DNA of 64,000 bases. It comes from Streptomyces sp. DH41 (GTDB lineage: Bacteria > Actinomycetota > Actinomycetes > Streptomycetales > Streptomycetaceae). Shown piece by piece: positions 1 to 9,232 of the stretch. Location: positions 62,001-126,000 of the forward strand of contig NZ_JARVKY010000003.1 in NCBI RefSeq assembly GCF_029813785.1, read 5' to 3'. The notes below the pieces were generated by a model, which saw only the letters and a program-made list of their open reading frames with translations, was not told where the DNA came from and made no database searches. The translations under genes were made by a program, and so were the position numbers. Each line of letters begins with the position of its first letter. Position 1 is the stretch's first letter.

Positions 1-1738
<1,738 letters not shown>

Positions 1739-1748
1739 GCGGGCGACG

Positions 1749-3374
1749 CTAGGCGGAATACCCGACAGCTTCCGGCGTGATTTCCCTCAGTTCTCCCTCC
1801 TCCATCAGCAGCCAGCGGGTGATGCCGACCGACTCCAGGAACGGCAGGTCGTGGCTGGCCACGAGCAGCGCCCCCTCGTACGACTCCAGCGCGGTCGTGA
1901 GCTGCCGCACGCTCGCCATGTCCAGGTTGTTCGTCGGCTCGTCCAGCATCAGCAGTTGCGGTGCGGGCTCGGCCAGCATCAGCGCGGCCAGGGCCGCCCG
2001 GAAACGCTCGCCGCCGGACAGCGTCGCCGCCTTCTGGTCGGCACGCGCGCCCCGGAACAGGAAGCGTGCCAGCCGCGCCCGGATCCGGTTGTTGGTGGCG
2101 CCCGGCGCGAACCGGGCCACGTTCTCCGCGACACTCAGCTCGCCGTCGAGGACGTCGAGGCGCTGCGGCAGGAACCGCAGCGGTACGTGCGCCGTCGCCT
2201 CGCCCGCCACCGGCTCCAGCTCCCCGGCGATCGTGCGCAGCAGCGTGGTCTTGCCCGCGCCGTTGCGCCCGATCAGCGCGATCCGCTCCGGTCCGTGCAG
2301 ATCGAGACCGCCCTCCACGCGCGCGCCGTACACCAGATCCAGGTCCCGGAGCGTGAGCACCGACCGTCCCGGCGGCACGGCGGTGTACGGCAGGTCGACA
2401 CGGATCTCGTCGTCGTCCCGTACGGCCTCCACCGCGTCGTCGAGCCGCTCCCTGGCCTCGGCGAGTTTCTCCTCGTGCATGATGCGGTGCTTGCCCGCGG
2501 ACTCCTGCGCCGCGCGCTTGCGCGCCCCCATGACGATCTTCGGCTCGCGTTTCTGGTCCCACATCTTCTGCCCGTACCGCTTGCGGCGGGCCAGCTTGAC
2601 CTGGGCGTCGGCCAGTTCGCGCTTCTGCTTGCGCAGGTCCGACTCGGCGACGCGCACCATCCGCTCGGCCGCCTCCTGCTCGACGGCCAGCGCCTCCTCG
2701 TACGCCGAGAAGTTCCCGCCGTACCAGGTGATCTCCCCGGAGCGCAGATCGGCGATCTGGTCCACGAGGTCCAGCAGCTCGCGGTCGTGGCTGACCACCA
2801 CCATCACTCCGGGCCAGGAGGCGACGGCCGCGTACAGCCGTCCCCGTGCGTATACGTCGAGGTTGTTCGTGGGCTCGTCCAGGAGCAGGACGTCGGGCCG
2901 ACCCAGCAGCAGCGCGGCCAGCCGCAGCAGCACCGACTCGCCGCCCGAGACCTCGCCGACGGTGCGGTCGAGCCCGACGTGGCCGAGACCGAGTTCGCCG
3001 AGCGTGGCGAGGGCGCGCTCCTCGACGTCCCAGTCGTCGCCGACGGTCTCGAAGTGCGCCTCGGCCACGTCGCCCGCCTCGATGGCGTGCAGCGCGGCCC
3101 GTCGCGCGGCGATGCCGAGCGCCTCGTCGACCCGCAGCGCGGTGTCGAGCGTGACGTTCTGCGGAAGGTATCCGACCTCACCGGATACGCGGACCGTGCC
3201 GTCGGCCGGGGTGAGCTGCCCGGCGATCAGCTTCAACAGGGTGGACTTGCCCGACCCGTTGACGCCGACGAGCCCGGTCCTGCCGGGGCCGACGGCGGTG
3301 TCGAGTCCCTCGAAGACGGACGTGCCGTCGGGCCAGGCGAAGGAGAGGGACGTACAGGTGATGGAAGTAGACAT
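1749..3374 (-). CDS. ABC-F family ATPase (ribosome-protection type)
   Basis: A 541-residue soluble protein with two ATP-binding cassettes and no membrane segments. The first Walker A is at 37-45 (GVNGSGKST), with signature VSGGES. A lysine/arginine-rich linker of the kind that reaches the ribosomal peptidyl-transferase centre lies roughly at 210-345. The second Walker A is near 367-375 (GRNGAGKTT), with signature LSGGER near 450. ABC-F proteins with long linkers protect ribosomes from PTC antibiotics or resolve stalled ribosomes; which applies here is inference. An in-frame upstream ATG at 3554 would add 60 residues unlike the family, so the start MSTSITCTS at 3374 is preferred. Transcription continues into the UvrA-like gene. 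The long 5' leader suggests antibiotic-responsive attenuation. Confidence 0.9.
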   Translation of the reverse strand: MSTSITCTSLSFAWPDGTSVFEGLDTAVGPGRTGLVGVNGSGKSTLLKLIAGQLTPADGTVRVSGEVGYLPQNVTLDTALRVDEALGIAARRAALHAIEAGDVAEAHFETVGDDWDVEERALATLGELGLGHVGLDRTVGEVSGGESVLLRLAALLLGRPDVLLLDEPTNNLDVYARGRLYAAVASWPGVMVVVSHDRELLDLVDQIADLRSGEITWYGGNFSAYEEALAVEQEAAERMVRVAESDLRKQKRELADAQVKLARRKRYGQKMWDQKREPKIVMGARKRAAQESAGKHRIMHEEKLAEARERLDDAVEAVRDDDEIRVDLPYTAVPPGRSVLTLRDLDLVYGARVEGGLDLHGPERIALIGRNGAGKTTLLRTIAGELEPVAGEATAHVPLRFLPQRLDVLDGELSVAENVARFAPGATNNRIRARLARFLFRGARADQKAATLSGGERFRAALAALMLAEPAPQLLMLDEPTNNLDMASVRQLTTALESYEGALLVASHDLPFLESVGITRWLLMEEGELREITPEAVGYSA

Positions 3375-3620
3375 ACGGGGTCTCCGCGGTTGCTCGAAGC
3401 GGTCAGGGGCAAACGCGTATCGAGACACCGAGAGGCGGCGACCGCCGTCGGGCGAGGGAAGGAGGAGCCCCGGGAGTGCCTGGGCACAAAAAATGCCCTG
3501 CTCCGCGAGGACGGCTCGAACGCCGAGGTCGCACGCGACGTCCACACATGACATGTGTGACGCGGTGTCTCAGGACCTCAGACGAGCAACGTCCTTCTCC
3601 AATCGGCGGCAACAGAAGCG
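3375..3620 (-). promoter_or_regulatory. 5' leader of the ABC-F gene, possible attenuator
   Basis: About 245 nt separate the predicted transcription start from the ABC-F start codon. The leader contains an ATG at 3554 opening a reading frame that stays in frame with ABC-F, and a GGGCA/TGCCC stem around an uninterrupted T run (about 3480-3495 on the plus strand). Long leaders with short translated ORFs and rearranging hairpins are typical of antibiotic-induced ABC-F genes. The attenuation model here is inference; no clean terminator/antiterminator pair was proven by eye. Confidence 0.4.
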
Positions 3621-3626
3621 CTATAT

Positions 3627-3655
3627 ACCGTACGAGGGGCCGGGTCGGCTGTCAA
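3627..3655 (-). promoter_or_regulatory. sigma-70-type promoter of the ABC-F/UvrA-like operon
   Basis: Reading leftwards, a perfect -35 TTGACA (3650-3655) is followed after exactly 17 bp by TACGGT (3627-3632) and an AT-rich TATATAG stretch. This is one of the few consensus-like vegetative promoters visible in this GC-rich window. Confidence 0.65.
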
Positions 3656-3697
3656 CGTCTTGTCGCGGATCCGGTCCCGCGGCCCCAAGGAGGCCCC

Positions 3698-4384
3698 GTG
3701 CCCGACGGCTCGCTCTCACTGCCGGCCCGGCTCTGTCTGCTGGCCTGGGACCCCGCGCGGCCCGGGACCACCGACACCGCCCGGTACCACCACCTGGTGC
3801 GCGCCGGCGCGCTCACCGAACTGGCCCAGCGCGGTCTGCTCATCGACGACGAGGGCATCGCCACCCCCGTCGACCTGGACTCGCGCACCGGGGACGCCGT
3901 CCTCGACGGGCTGCTGGAACTGGTCCGCGAGTCGATGCCGCACCGGTGGCGGACCTGGGTGCGGCTGCATGCGCGGGTCACCTTCGACGCCGTCCGGGAG
4001 CAGCTGGTGGCCGAGGGCTACCTGCGCGCCGAGAAGCGGCGCGTCCTCGGCGTCTTCCCGTCCGTCGAGTACGTCCTGGCGCGGGTCGCGGCGGCGCGGG
4101 CGCTCCACGAGGAGACGCGGTACGTCCTTCAGGGGCCGGTACCGGCCGGTGAGGTCTCCGAGCGGGACGCGGCCGTGGCCGCGCTGGCGGCCGCGGCCGA
4201 ACTGCGCGCCCTCGAGCCCCGCGCTCCCGAGTCCGCCGAGGCAGGCGCGCGCCGGGGGAGCCGGATGGCGGAGCTGACCGGGCGCGGCGGGGCGGCCGCG
4301 CCCGGGCTGCGCAGGATCATGGACGAGGTGCGGGGAGCGGTGGGCGCGGAGACGGCACGGGCCGTTCCGTCGGCGGGCGGATGA
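3698..4384 (+). CDS. GPP34 (Golgi phosphoprotein 3-like) domain protein
   Basis: A 228-residue protein starting at a GTG with a strong AAGGAGG ribosome-binding site 5 nt upstream. The order LPARLCLLAWD, then ALTELAQRGLL, then a helix-rich region with VREQLVAEGYL and ARAALHEE-type helices matches the bacterial GPP34/GOLPH3 fold. Streptomyces genomes carry many paralogues. GOLPH3 in eukaryotes binds phosphatidylinositol-4-phosphate; the bacterial role is unknown, although some copies sit near developmental or stress genes. The C-terminal 45 residues are low-complexity, rich in Ala, Gly and Arg. It is transcribed divergently from the ABC-F gene and shares its roughly 320-bp control region. Confidence 0.75.
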   Translation: MPDGSLSLPARLCLLAWDPARPGTTDTARYHHLVRAGALTELAQRGLLIDDEGIATPVDLDSRTGDAVLDGLLELVRESMPHRWRTWVRLHARVTFDAVREQLVAEGYLRAEKRRVLGVFPSVEYVLARVAAARALHEETRYVLQGPVPAGEVSERDAAVAALAAAAELRALEPRAPESAEAGARRGSRMAELTGRGGAAAPGLRRIMDEVRGAVGAETARAVPSAGG

Positions 4385-4481
4385 GGCGGGCGGACGGGGC
4401 GGACGAGCGGGCCGGTCGGGACGACGTCCATGTCGGATTCCTGCCAGCCCCGGACCGGCTCCCGCTGGTTGAGTGAGCCGC

Positions 4482-5318
4482 ATGACGAACCTGAACACCC
4501 TCCGCGAACAGGCCCAGGTCTTCCGTTCCCTGCACGTTCCGGGGGCGCCACTCGTACTGCCGAACGCGTGGGACGCCGTCAGCGCCCGACTCGTGGAAGA
4601 GGCGGGTGCCACCGCGGTCGCGACGACCAGCGCGGGGCTGGCCTGGGCGCTGGGCGTGACCGACGGCGACCGTCTGGACCGCGGCTCGGCACTGGCCGCC
4701 GTCGCGCGCGTCCGCTCCGCGGTCCGCGTGCCCGTCAGCGTCGACATCGAGGGCGGCTACGCCGAGCACCCGGCGGGTGTCGCCGACACCGTCCGCGAGG
4801 TGTCCGCCGCGGGCGCGGTCGGGGTGAACATCGAGGACGCCCGGTACGACGACGCCGGTGCTCCGCTGCGCTCCGTCGCCGAGCAGGCGGAACGCCTCGC
4901 CGCCGCCCGGGAGGCCGCCGACGCACAGGGGGTGTCGTTGTTCGTCAACGCGCGCGTCGACACCCTCCTGCGGGGCGCCGGGGGAGTGGACGCCACCCTG
5001 GAACGGGCCGCCGCCTACCGTGCCGCGGGTGCCGACGGCATCTTCGTCCCCGGGGCCGTCGACCCGGGGACCGTCAAGGAGCTCGCCGCCGGCGTCGACG
5101 GACCGCTGAACGTGATGGCCGGCCCCGGCGCCCCGCCGGTCGCCGAACTGGCCGCGCTGGGCGTGGCGCGGATCAGTGTCGGCTCGGGCATCGCGCAGGC
5201 CGCGCACGCACTGGTCCGCCGCGCCGCGCGGGAGCTGCTGGACGCGGGGACCTACGGCGCCCTGACGGGCGGCGTCGACTACGGGGAGCTCAACCGGCTG
5301 CTCACGCGGGAACGTTGA
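4482..5318 (+). CDS. isocitrate lyase/PEP mutase family protein
   Basis: A 278-residue TIM-barrel protein. It opens with FRSLHVPG and LPNAWDAVSARLVEEAG, typical of the PEP mutase/isocitrate lyase superfamily, and carries the metal-binding segment DIEGGYA, the strand GVNIEDARY and the NARVD motif. The family cleaves or forms C-C or P-C bonds of 2-hydroxy acids. The classical phosphonomutase or methylisocitrate lyase identity is not supported by enough motif detail, so the substrate stays open. The ATG at 4482 is preferred over an in-frame GTG three codons upstream. No phosphonate genes are nearby, so a role in phosphonate synthesis is unlikely. Confidence 0.8.
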   Translation: MTNLNTLREQAQVFRSLHVPGAPLVLPNAWDAVSARLVEEAGATAVATTSAGLAWALGVTDGDRLDRGSALAAVARVRSAVRVPVSVDIEGGYAEHPAGVADTVREVSAAGAVGVNIEDARYDDAGAPLRSVAEQAERLAAAREAADAQGVSLFVNARVDTLLRGAGGVDATLERAAAYRAAGADGIFVPGAVDPGTVKELAAGVDGPLNVMAGPGAPPVAELAALGVARISVGSGIAQAAHALVRRAARELLDAGTYGALTGGVDYGELNRLLTRER

Positions 5319-5326
5319 GAACGTGG

Positions 5327-5743
5327 TCAGCGGGTCCCGCGCATGAGCTCCGCCAGGCCGTGGTCCAGGTCCAGTTGCAGATGCTCCAGGCCGACCGGCA
5401 CCAGCTCGCCGGTGGCCTGGAGGAACCGGCGCAGCTCGCCCGAGCGCACGTGGATCACGGCGGTGCCCTCGGGTGCGTGGAACTCCAGGACGGTGCGGTC
5501 GTATCCGTACGGGCGCACCCGCACGTCGCCGTGACCGTCCGGCTCCCGCATGCCCGAGATGAGCAGCTCGCGGGAGAAGGTCCAGCAGACCTCCACACCT
5601 TCGAGGGTGGCCGGAGCAGGGAAGGTCATACGGACGGCGAACGGGTCGCCGCGGTCGTAGTGCAGCGTGGCGGGAATGCTCGGCATACGCGGCGCGGCGG
5701 CGACGAGGCGCGCCTCGACGGGCTGCTCGATGACGGTGGACAA
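5327..5743 (-). CDS. ssgD: SsgA-like protein (SALP), SsgD-type
   Basis: A 138-residue protein with the SALP pattern: LHYDRGDPFAVRMTF near the start, WTFSRELL, GHGDVRVRP, and the C-terminal LEHLQLDLD. SALPs occur only in morphologically complex actinomycetes and control peptidoglycan maintenance, septum placement and spore wall assembly. The assignment to SsgD rests on the remembered S. coelicolor gene order beside the UvrA/ABC-F pair and on the sequence pattern, so the exact paralogue is less certain than the family. The start is a TTG at 5743 behind a good GAGGGAG site at 7 nt; no ATG fits. It converges on the PEP-mutase-like gene with 8 bp between the stops. Confidence 0.8.
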   Translation of the reverse strand: MSTVIEQPVEARLVAAAPRMPSIPATLHYDRGDPFAVRMTFPAPATLEGVEVCWTFSRELLISGMREPDGHGDVRVRPYGYDRTVLEFHAPEGTAVIHVRSGELRRFLQATGELVPVGLEHLQLDLDHGLAELMRGTR

Positions 5744-6001
5744 CGCCTTGCTCCCTCGTGACGGCTGGACGGGCTTTCTGGAGTGGTGCGGGCCGGGCAC
5801 TGGAAGAGACGACGGAATCAGCCAATCCGTGCACACGATGAACGAGTGACCTCTGTCACCGCCTTCATGCGTGAGAGCGAACGGGAGTGACCCGACTCTC
5901 CTCGCGTGCCCCGTAAGGCACTTGCGGCACTCGTGCCCGCCCACGCGTGCCGCACACGGTCCTCTGGACGGCACCCGGGCGGTGGGCTAACTTCGCCCGC
6001 C

Positions 6002-7129
6002 ATGAGGCGCTTGGGAAGCACGCGACGCACGGCACGGTCCGTCCGAACCCGCGGCAGGCGCGGAGGACGGGCGGTGATCGCGGCGACGGTGTGCGCGGCG
6101 GCGCTGGCCGCGCTGACGGCGGCCGCACCCGCGCGGGCCCACCAGCGACCGCACTGGGAACTGAAGGACACCACAGGCGCCGGGGCGTCCGACGTCCGGT
6201 ACCGGGGGCTGGCGGCCGTCAGCCGGCACACCGCCTGGGTGGCCGGCACCCAGGGCACCGTCCTGCGTACCACCGACGGTGGCGACACCTGGCGGAACGT
6301 CTCGCCACCGGGCGCCGGCGAGCTGCAGTTCCGGGACATCGAGGCGTTCGACGCCCGCCGGGCCGTGGTCCTGGCCATCGGCGAGGGCGAGGCGTCCCGC
6401 GTCTACCGCACCGACGACGGCGGGGCGACCTGGACCGAGTCCTTCCGCAACACCGACGCGCGGGCCTTCTACGACTGCCTCACCTTCTTCGACCGCCGCC
6501 ACGGCCTTGCCATGAGCGATCCCGTGGACGGGAAGTTCCGCATCCTGTCGACCAGCGACGGCGGGCGCTCCTGGAAGGTGCTGCCGAGCGAGGGCATGCC
6601 GGCCGCGCAGGACGGTGAGGCCGGGTTCGCGGCCAGTGGCCAGTGCCTGGTCGCTTCCGGACCGAAGGACGTGTGGCTGGCCACCGGCGGCGCGGCACGC
6701 GCGCGTGTGCTGCACTCCGCCGACCGGGGGCTCACCTGGACGGCCTCCGACGCCCCGATACCGGGCGGCGACCCGGCCCGGGGCGTCTTCGCCCTCGCCT
6801 TCCGCGACCGTGCCCACGGCCTCGCGGTCGGCGGCGACTTCCGCCCCGACCAGACCTCGCCCCGGGCGGCGGCGCGGACCACCGACGGCGGCCGGACCTG
6901 GCGCCCCGCCGACAGGCCGGCGCCCGCCTACCGATCCGGCGTCGCCTGGCTCCCGCACAGCCGCACCGCCGCCCTCGCGGTCGGCCCCACCGGCACCGAC
7001 CTCACCACGGACGGCGGCCGCACCTGGCGGACCGTCGACCCGGGGTCGTACGACACCGTGGACTGCACTCCGGACCTGGGCTGCTGGGCCGCCGGCGAGC
7101 AGGGACGGGTCGCCCGGCTGGAGCGCTGA
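6002..7129 (+). CDS. secreted Ycf48/BNR-repeat beta-propeller protein
   Basis: A 375-residue exported protein. Residues 1-40 form an arginine-rich n-region (including RRGGRA), a hydrophobic stretch and an APARAH cleavage-like site. The remainder consists of repeats of the form TTDGG-x-TW, for example TTDGGDTWR, TDDGGATWT, TSDGGRSWK and TTDGGRTWR, the Asp-box hallmark of BNR/Ycf48-like propellers. Ycf48/HCF136 assists photosystem II assembly in cyanobacteria; actinobacterial homologues act outside the membrane in unknown roles and are often mislabelled oxidoreductase. The ATG at 6002 follows GCCCGCC, a weak ribosome-binding site, and places the signal peptide correctly. It is probably monocistronic. 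Confidence 0.8.
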   Translation: MRRLGSTRRTARSVRTRGRRGGRAVIAATVCAAALAALTAAAPARAHQRPHWELKDTTGAGASDVRYRGLAAVSRHTAWVAGTQGTVLRTTDGGDTWRNVSPPGAGELQFRDIEAFDARRAVVLAIGEGEASRVYRTDDGGATWTESFRNTDARAFYDCLTFFDRRHGLAMSDPVDGKFRILSTSDGGRSWKVLPSEGMPAAQDGEAGFAASGQCLVASGPKDVWLATGGAARARVLHSADRGLTWTASDAPIPGGDPARGVFALAFRDRAHGLAVGGDFRPDQTSPRAAARTTDGGRTWRPADRPAPAYRSGVAWLPHSRTAALAVGPTGTDLTTDGGRTWRTVDPGSYDTVDCTPDLGCWAAGEQGRVARLER

Positions 7130-7143
7130 CGACGCGCGGGGCA

Positions 7144-7168
7144 GGGTGTTCGTCCGTAACGTGGGTAT
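7144..7168 (+). promoter_or_regulatory. candidate SigB-type stress promoter
   Basis: GGGT (7144-7147), 15 bp, then GGGTAT (7163-7168) fits the Streptomyces SigB pattern GNNT-N14-16-GGGTAY, about 33 bp before the start codon of the next gene. The pattern is short, so chance matches occur. Confidence 0.4.
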
Positions 7169-7201
7169 CCGTTCGCTGAACGTGAGAGGAAGTGAGCGGA
7201 C

Positions 7202-7531
7202 ATGCCACGCGGTTCGAGCTCCAAACGGGAGCGGCAGTACGAGCACATCAAGGACAGCGCGGAGGACCGTGGCGAGAGCACCGGCCGGGCCAAGGAGATC
7301 GCCGCCCGGACGGTGAACAAGGAGCGCGCCCAGTCAGGCGAGTCGAAGACCGCCAGCCGTACGTCGACGCAGGACAAGTCCCCGAGCAAGCGGGGCGGGC
7401 AGCGGTCCGGTAACCGGCAGGGCCCCCAGGGGCCCACCTACGACCAGCTGTACGAGGAGGCCAAGCGCCGTGACGTCCACGGCCGTTCGAACATGAACAA
7501 GGGCGAGTTGCGGCGCGCCCTGGGCAAGTGA
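7202..7531 (+). CDS. small basic protein annotated in relatives as plasmid stabilization protein
   Basis: A 109-residue, very hydrophilic and positively charged protein. The first 75 residues are rich in Lys, Arg, Ser and Gly and probably disordered. The last 35 residues (YDQLYEEAKRRDV, then MNKGELRRAL) resemble a Rho-N/SAP-like helix-turn-helix of the type that binds nucleic acid. Relatives carry the label plasmid stabilization protein, but no plasmid function is shown. The start is well supported by AGAGGAAGTGAG 6 nt upstream. A SigB-like promoter lies at 7144-7168, which would make it a stress-inducible nucleic-acid-associated protein. That is inference. Confidence 0.7.
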   Translation: MPRGSSSKRERQYEHIKDSAEDRGESTGRAKEIAARTVNKERAQSGESKTASRTSTQDKSPSKRGGQRSGNRQGPQGPTYDQLYEEAKRRDVHGRSNMNKGELRRALGK

Positions 7532-7540
7532 GCCGTACGG

Positions 7541-7840
7541 CTACCGGCGGAGGGTCTCCCGGTACCGCTCCAGCGCCGGTGCCGTCTTCGTGGCGACGAA
7601 CTCGGTGACGCGGTACGCGCACACGCCGGCCCTGACGAACGGGTCGCCCGCGGTGACCTCCTCGATCCGCGCACGGTCCTCCGCGACGGCGATGATCACC
7701 CCGCCGTCGCGGGGCTCCTTGCGCCCGGACGCCAGGAACACCCCCCGCTCGTACAGCTCGTCGAGCCACGCCACGTGCTCCTCCAGCACGGCGTCGACGG
7801 CGTGGAGCGGGGCGGTGTAGGACAGCTCCAGTACGTACAT
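7541..7840 (-). CDS. YciI-like family protein
   Basis: A 99-residue protein of the YciI/YCII dimeric alpha+beta-barrel family: MYVLELSYTAPL at the start, HVAWLDELYERGVFLASG in the middle, then DPFVRAGVCAYRVTEF. The conserved His (start of HVAWL) and Asp (in the DPF motif) proposed as catalytic in YciI proteins are present. Family members have been linked to lactone or chloro-muconolactone chemistry, but the substrate of most members is unknown. It converges on the upstream basic-protein gene (10 bp between stops) and is divergent from endonuclease V, with only 42 bp between the start codons. Confidence 0.8.
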   Translation of the reverse strand: MYVLELSYTAPLHAVDAVLEEHVAWLDELYERGVFLASGRKEPRDGGVIIAVAEDRARIEEVTAGDPFVRAGVCAYRVTEFVATKTAPALERYRETLRR

Positions 7841-7882
7841 GATCGCGAGCGTACTCCGGGGTCCCGTAGGCTTGCCGCCACC

Positions 7883-8587
7883 ATGACGACCGTGACCGTG
7901 CAGATCCCCGCCGACTGGCCCGCGACCGAGGAACGGGCCCGCGCCGTCCAGGACGAACTGCGGGCCCGCGTGGTGCGCGACGAGCCCGGCCCACCGCCCG
8001 GCACCGGCCGGGTGACCGGCGTCGACGTCGCCTACGACGACGGCCGCGACGTCGTCGTGGCCGCGGCCGTCGTGCTGGACGCCGCGACCCTCGCGGTCGT
8101 CGCCGAGGCCACGGCCGTCGGGCGGATCTCCTTCCCCTACGTGCCCGGCCTGCTCGCCTTCCGGGAGATCCCGACCGTCCTCGCCGCGCTGGAGGCCCTG
8201 CCCGTCCCGCCGGGCCTGGTCGTCTGCGACGGCTACGGCCTGGCCCACCCGCGCCGCTTCGGCCTCGCCAGCCACCTCGGTGTGCTCACGGACCTGCCCA
8301 CCATCGGCGTGGCCAAGAACCCGTTCACCTTCACGTACGACGACCCGGACGCGACCCGCGGCAGTACGGCCCCGCTGCTCGCCGGCGCCGAGGAGGTCGG
8401 ACGTGCCGTCCGTACCCGCGACGGCGTCAAGCCGGTCTTCGTCTCCGTCGGCCATCGGACGAGCCTGGACAACGCGTGCGCGCACACGCTGGCACTCGCC
8501 TGCGCCTACCGTCTGCCGGAGACCACCCGCAGGGCGGACGCCCTGTGCCGCGCGGCCCTGCGGGCGGCCACCGACTACTCGGCCTGA
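7883..8587 (+). CDS. nfi: endonuclease V (deoxyinosine 3'-endonuclease)
   Basis: A 234-residue protein of normal length for the family. It cleaves the second phosphodiester bond 3' to deoxyinosine and other deaminated bases in DNA. Family motifs are intact: GVDVAYDD (first metal-binding Asp), the wedge-type FPYVPGLLAFREIP, VCDGYGLAHPRRFGLASHLG and GVAKNP. The ATG at 7883 follows GCCGCCACC without a clear Shine-Dalgarno sequence, which suggests a leaderless or weakly initiated transcript. It overlaps the convergent small gene by 13 bp at the 3' end. Confidence 0.93.
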   Translation: MTTVTVQIPADWPATEERARAVQDELRARVVRDEPGPPPGTGRVTGVDVAYDDGRDVVVAAAVVLDAATLAVVAEATAVGRISFPYVPGLLAFREIPTVLAALEALPVPPGLVVCDGYGLAHPRRFGLASHLGVLTDLPTIGVAKNPFTFTYDDPDATRGSTAPLLAGAEEVGRAVRTRDGVKPVFVSVGHRTSLDNACAHTLALACAYRLPETTRRADALCRAALRAATDYSA

Positions 8588-8769
8588 GCCTCGACGCTCC
8601 AGCGGCCCACCTCCTGGTACGCCGAGTCGTAGACCACCGAGCCGTCGCCGGGCCGCATCGCGTAGTGCTTCAGGTTGCCGCCCCAATAGCGCAGGATCCG
8701 CTGCAACTCGCCCGTGGGGTCCTCGGCGAGCGCGCCCTCGTCCATGGTGACTTCGAGAAGGAACTTCAT
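8575..8769 (-). CDS. conserved small protein of unknown function
   Basis: A 64-residue protein, MKFLLEVTMDEG to the C-terminal EVGRWSVEAQ. I recognise it as a type that recurs in Streptomyces but know no function. The core RILRYWGGNLKHYAM and the final VYDSAYQEVGRW suggest a compact alpha/beta fold. A longer reading from 8856 adds 29 unlikely residues, so the ATG at 8769 is chosen. It ends inside the 3' end of the endonuclease V gene, in antisense. An imperfect CTTCAA/TTGAAG repeat sits just upstream of its start. Confidence 0.65.
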   Translation of the reverse strand: MKFLLEVTMDEGALAEDPTGELQRILRYWGGNLKHYAMRPGDGSVVYDSAYQEVGRWSVEAQAE

Positions 8770-8971
8770 ACCTTCAAGGGTTTCATTGAAGTCCTTGTTG
8801 GGACTTTGCCGCGCATGGCTGCAGACCGTGGTCGTCGATGGCGGGGAAAGTCTCAAATCCGGGCGGGCACCGGGGTGGGCACCGGGTGGCCGGGAGCGTG
8901 CGACTGCTCAGCGGTCACCTGAGTATCCGTACGGATGTGCGCCCGCCGTCGGCGGCGGCAGGCTGGTCCGC

Positions 8972-9121
8972 ATGACGACGCATCGCGCAGCCGACCAGTC
9001 CGCCCACCACCCAGGCCGGCCCGCCGAGCGGGCCGTGGTCGCGGGGCTGACGCTCGCCGTGGGGGCGGGACTGGCCTGGATCGGCGGGATGATCTACACG
9101 ATCGCCGGGTGGTCGGGGTAG
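8972..9121 (+). CDS. putative small single-span membrane protein
   Basis: A 49-residue reading frame. A polar, histidine-rich N-terminus of about 20 residues is followed by one hydrophobic helix (VVAGLTLAVGAGLAWIGGMIYTIAGW). Codon bias matches neighbouring genes. The ribosome-binding site is weak (GGCAGGCTGG region), so coding status rests on the transmembrane pattern and composition. No function can be assigned. The next 110 bp to the stop of the leftward gene at 9233 hold only GC-rich sequence. Confidence 0.5.
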   Translation: MTTHRAADQSAHHPGRPAERAVVAGLTLAVGAGLAWIGGMIYTIAGWSG

Positions 9122-9232
9122 GGCCCGCTCACAGCCCGGGCGCAGGCCCGCCCACTGGCCCGCCCACAGGGCAGGCCGTCGGACAAGCTCGCGGGCAGGC
9201 AAGCCTCTGTGTGTGGGGAGGGGGGAGGACCG

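Noticed and set aside
3375..3554. 60-residue N-terminal extension of the ABC-F protein from ATG 3554
   Set aside because: The extra residues do not resemble the family, and the region sits in the 5' leader. Kept as a possible leader ORF only.
4482..5318. phosphonate biosynthesis based on the PEP-mutase-like protein
   Set aside because: No phosphonopyruvate decarboxylase or other phosphonate genes nearby; the fold alone also covers lyases.
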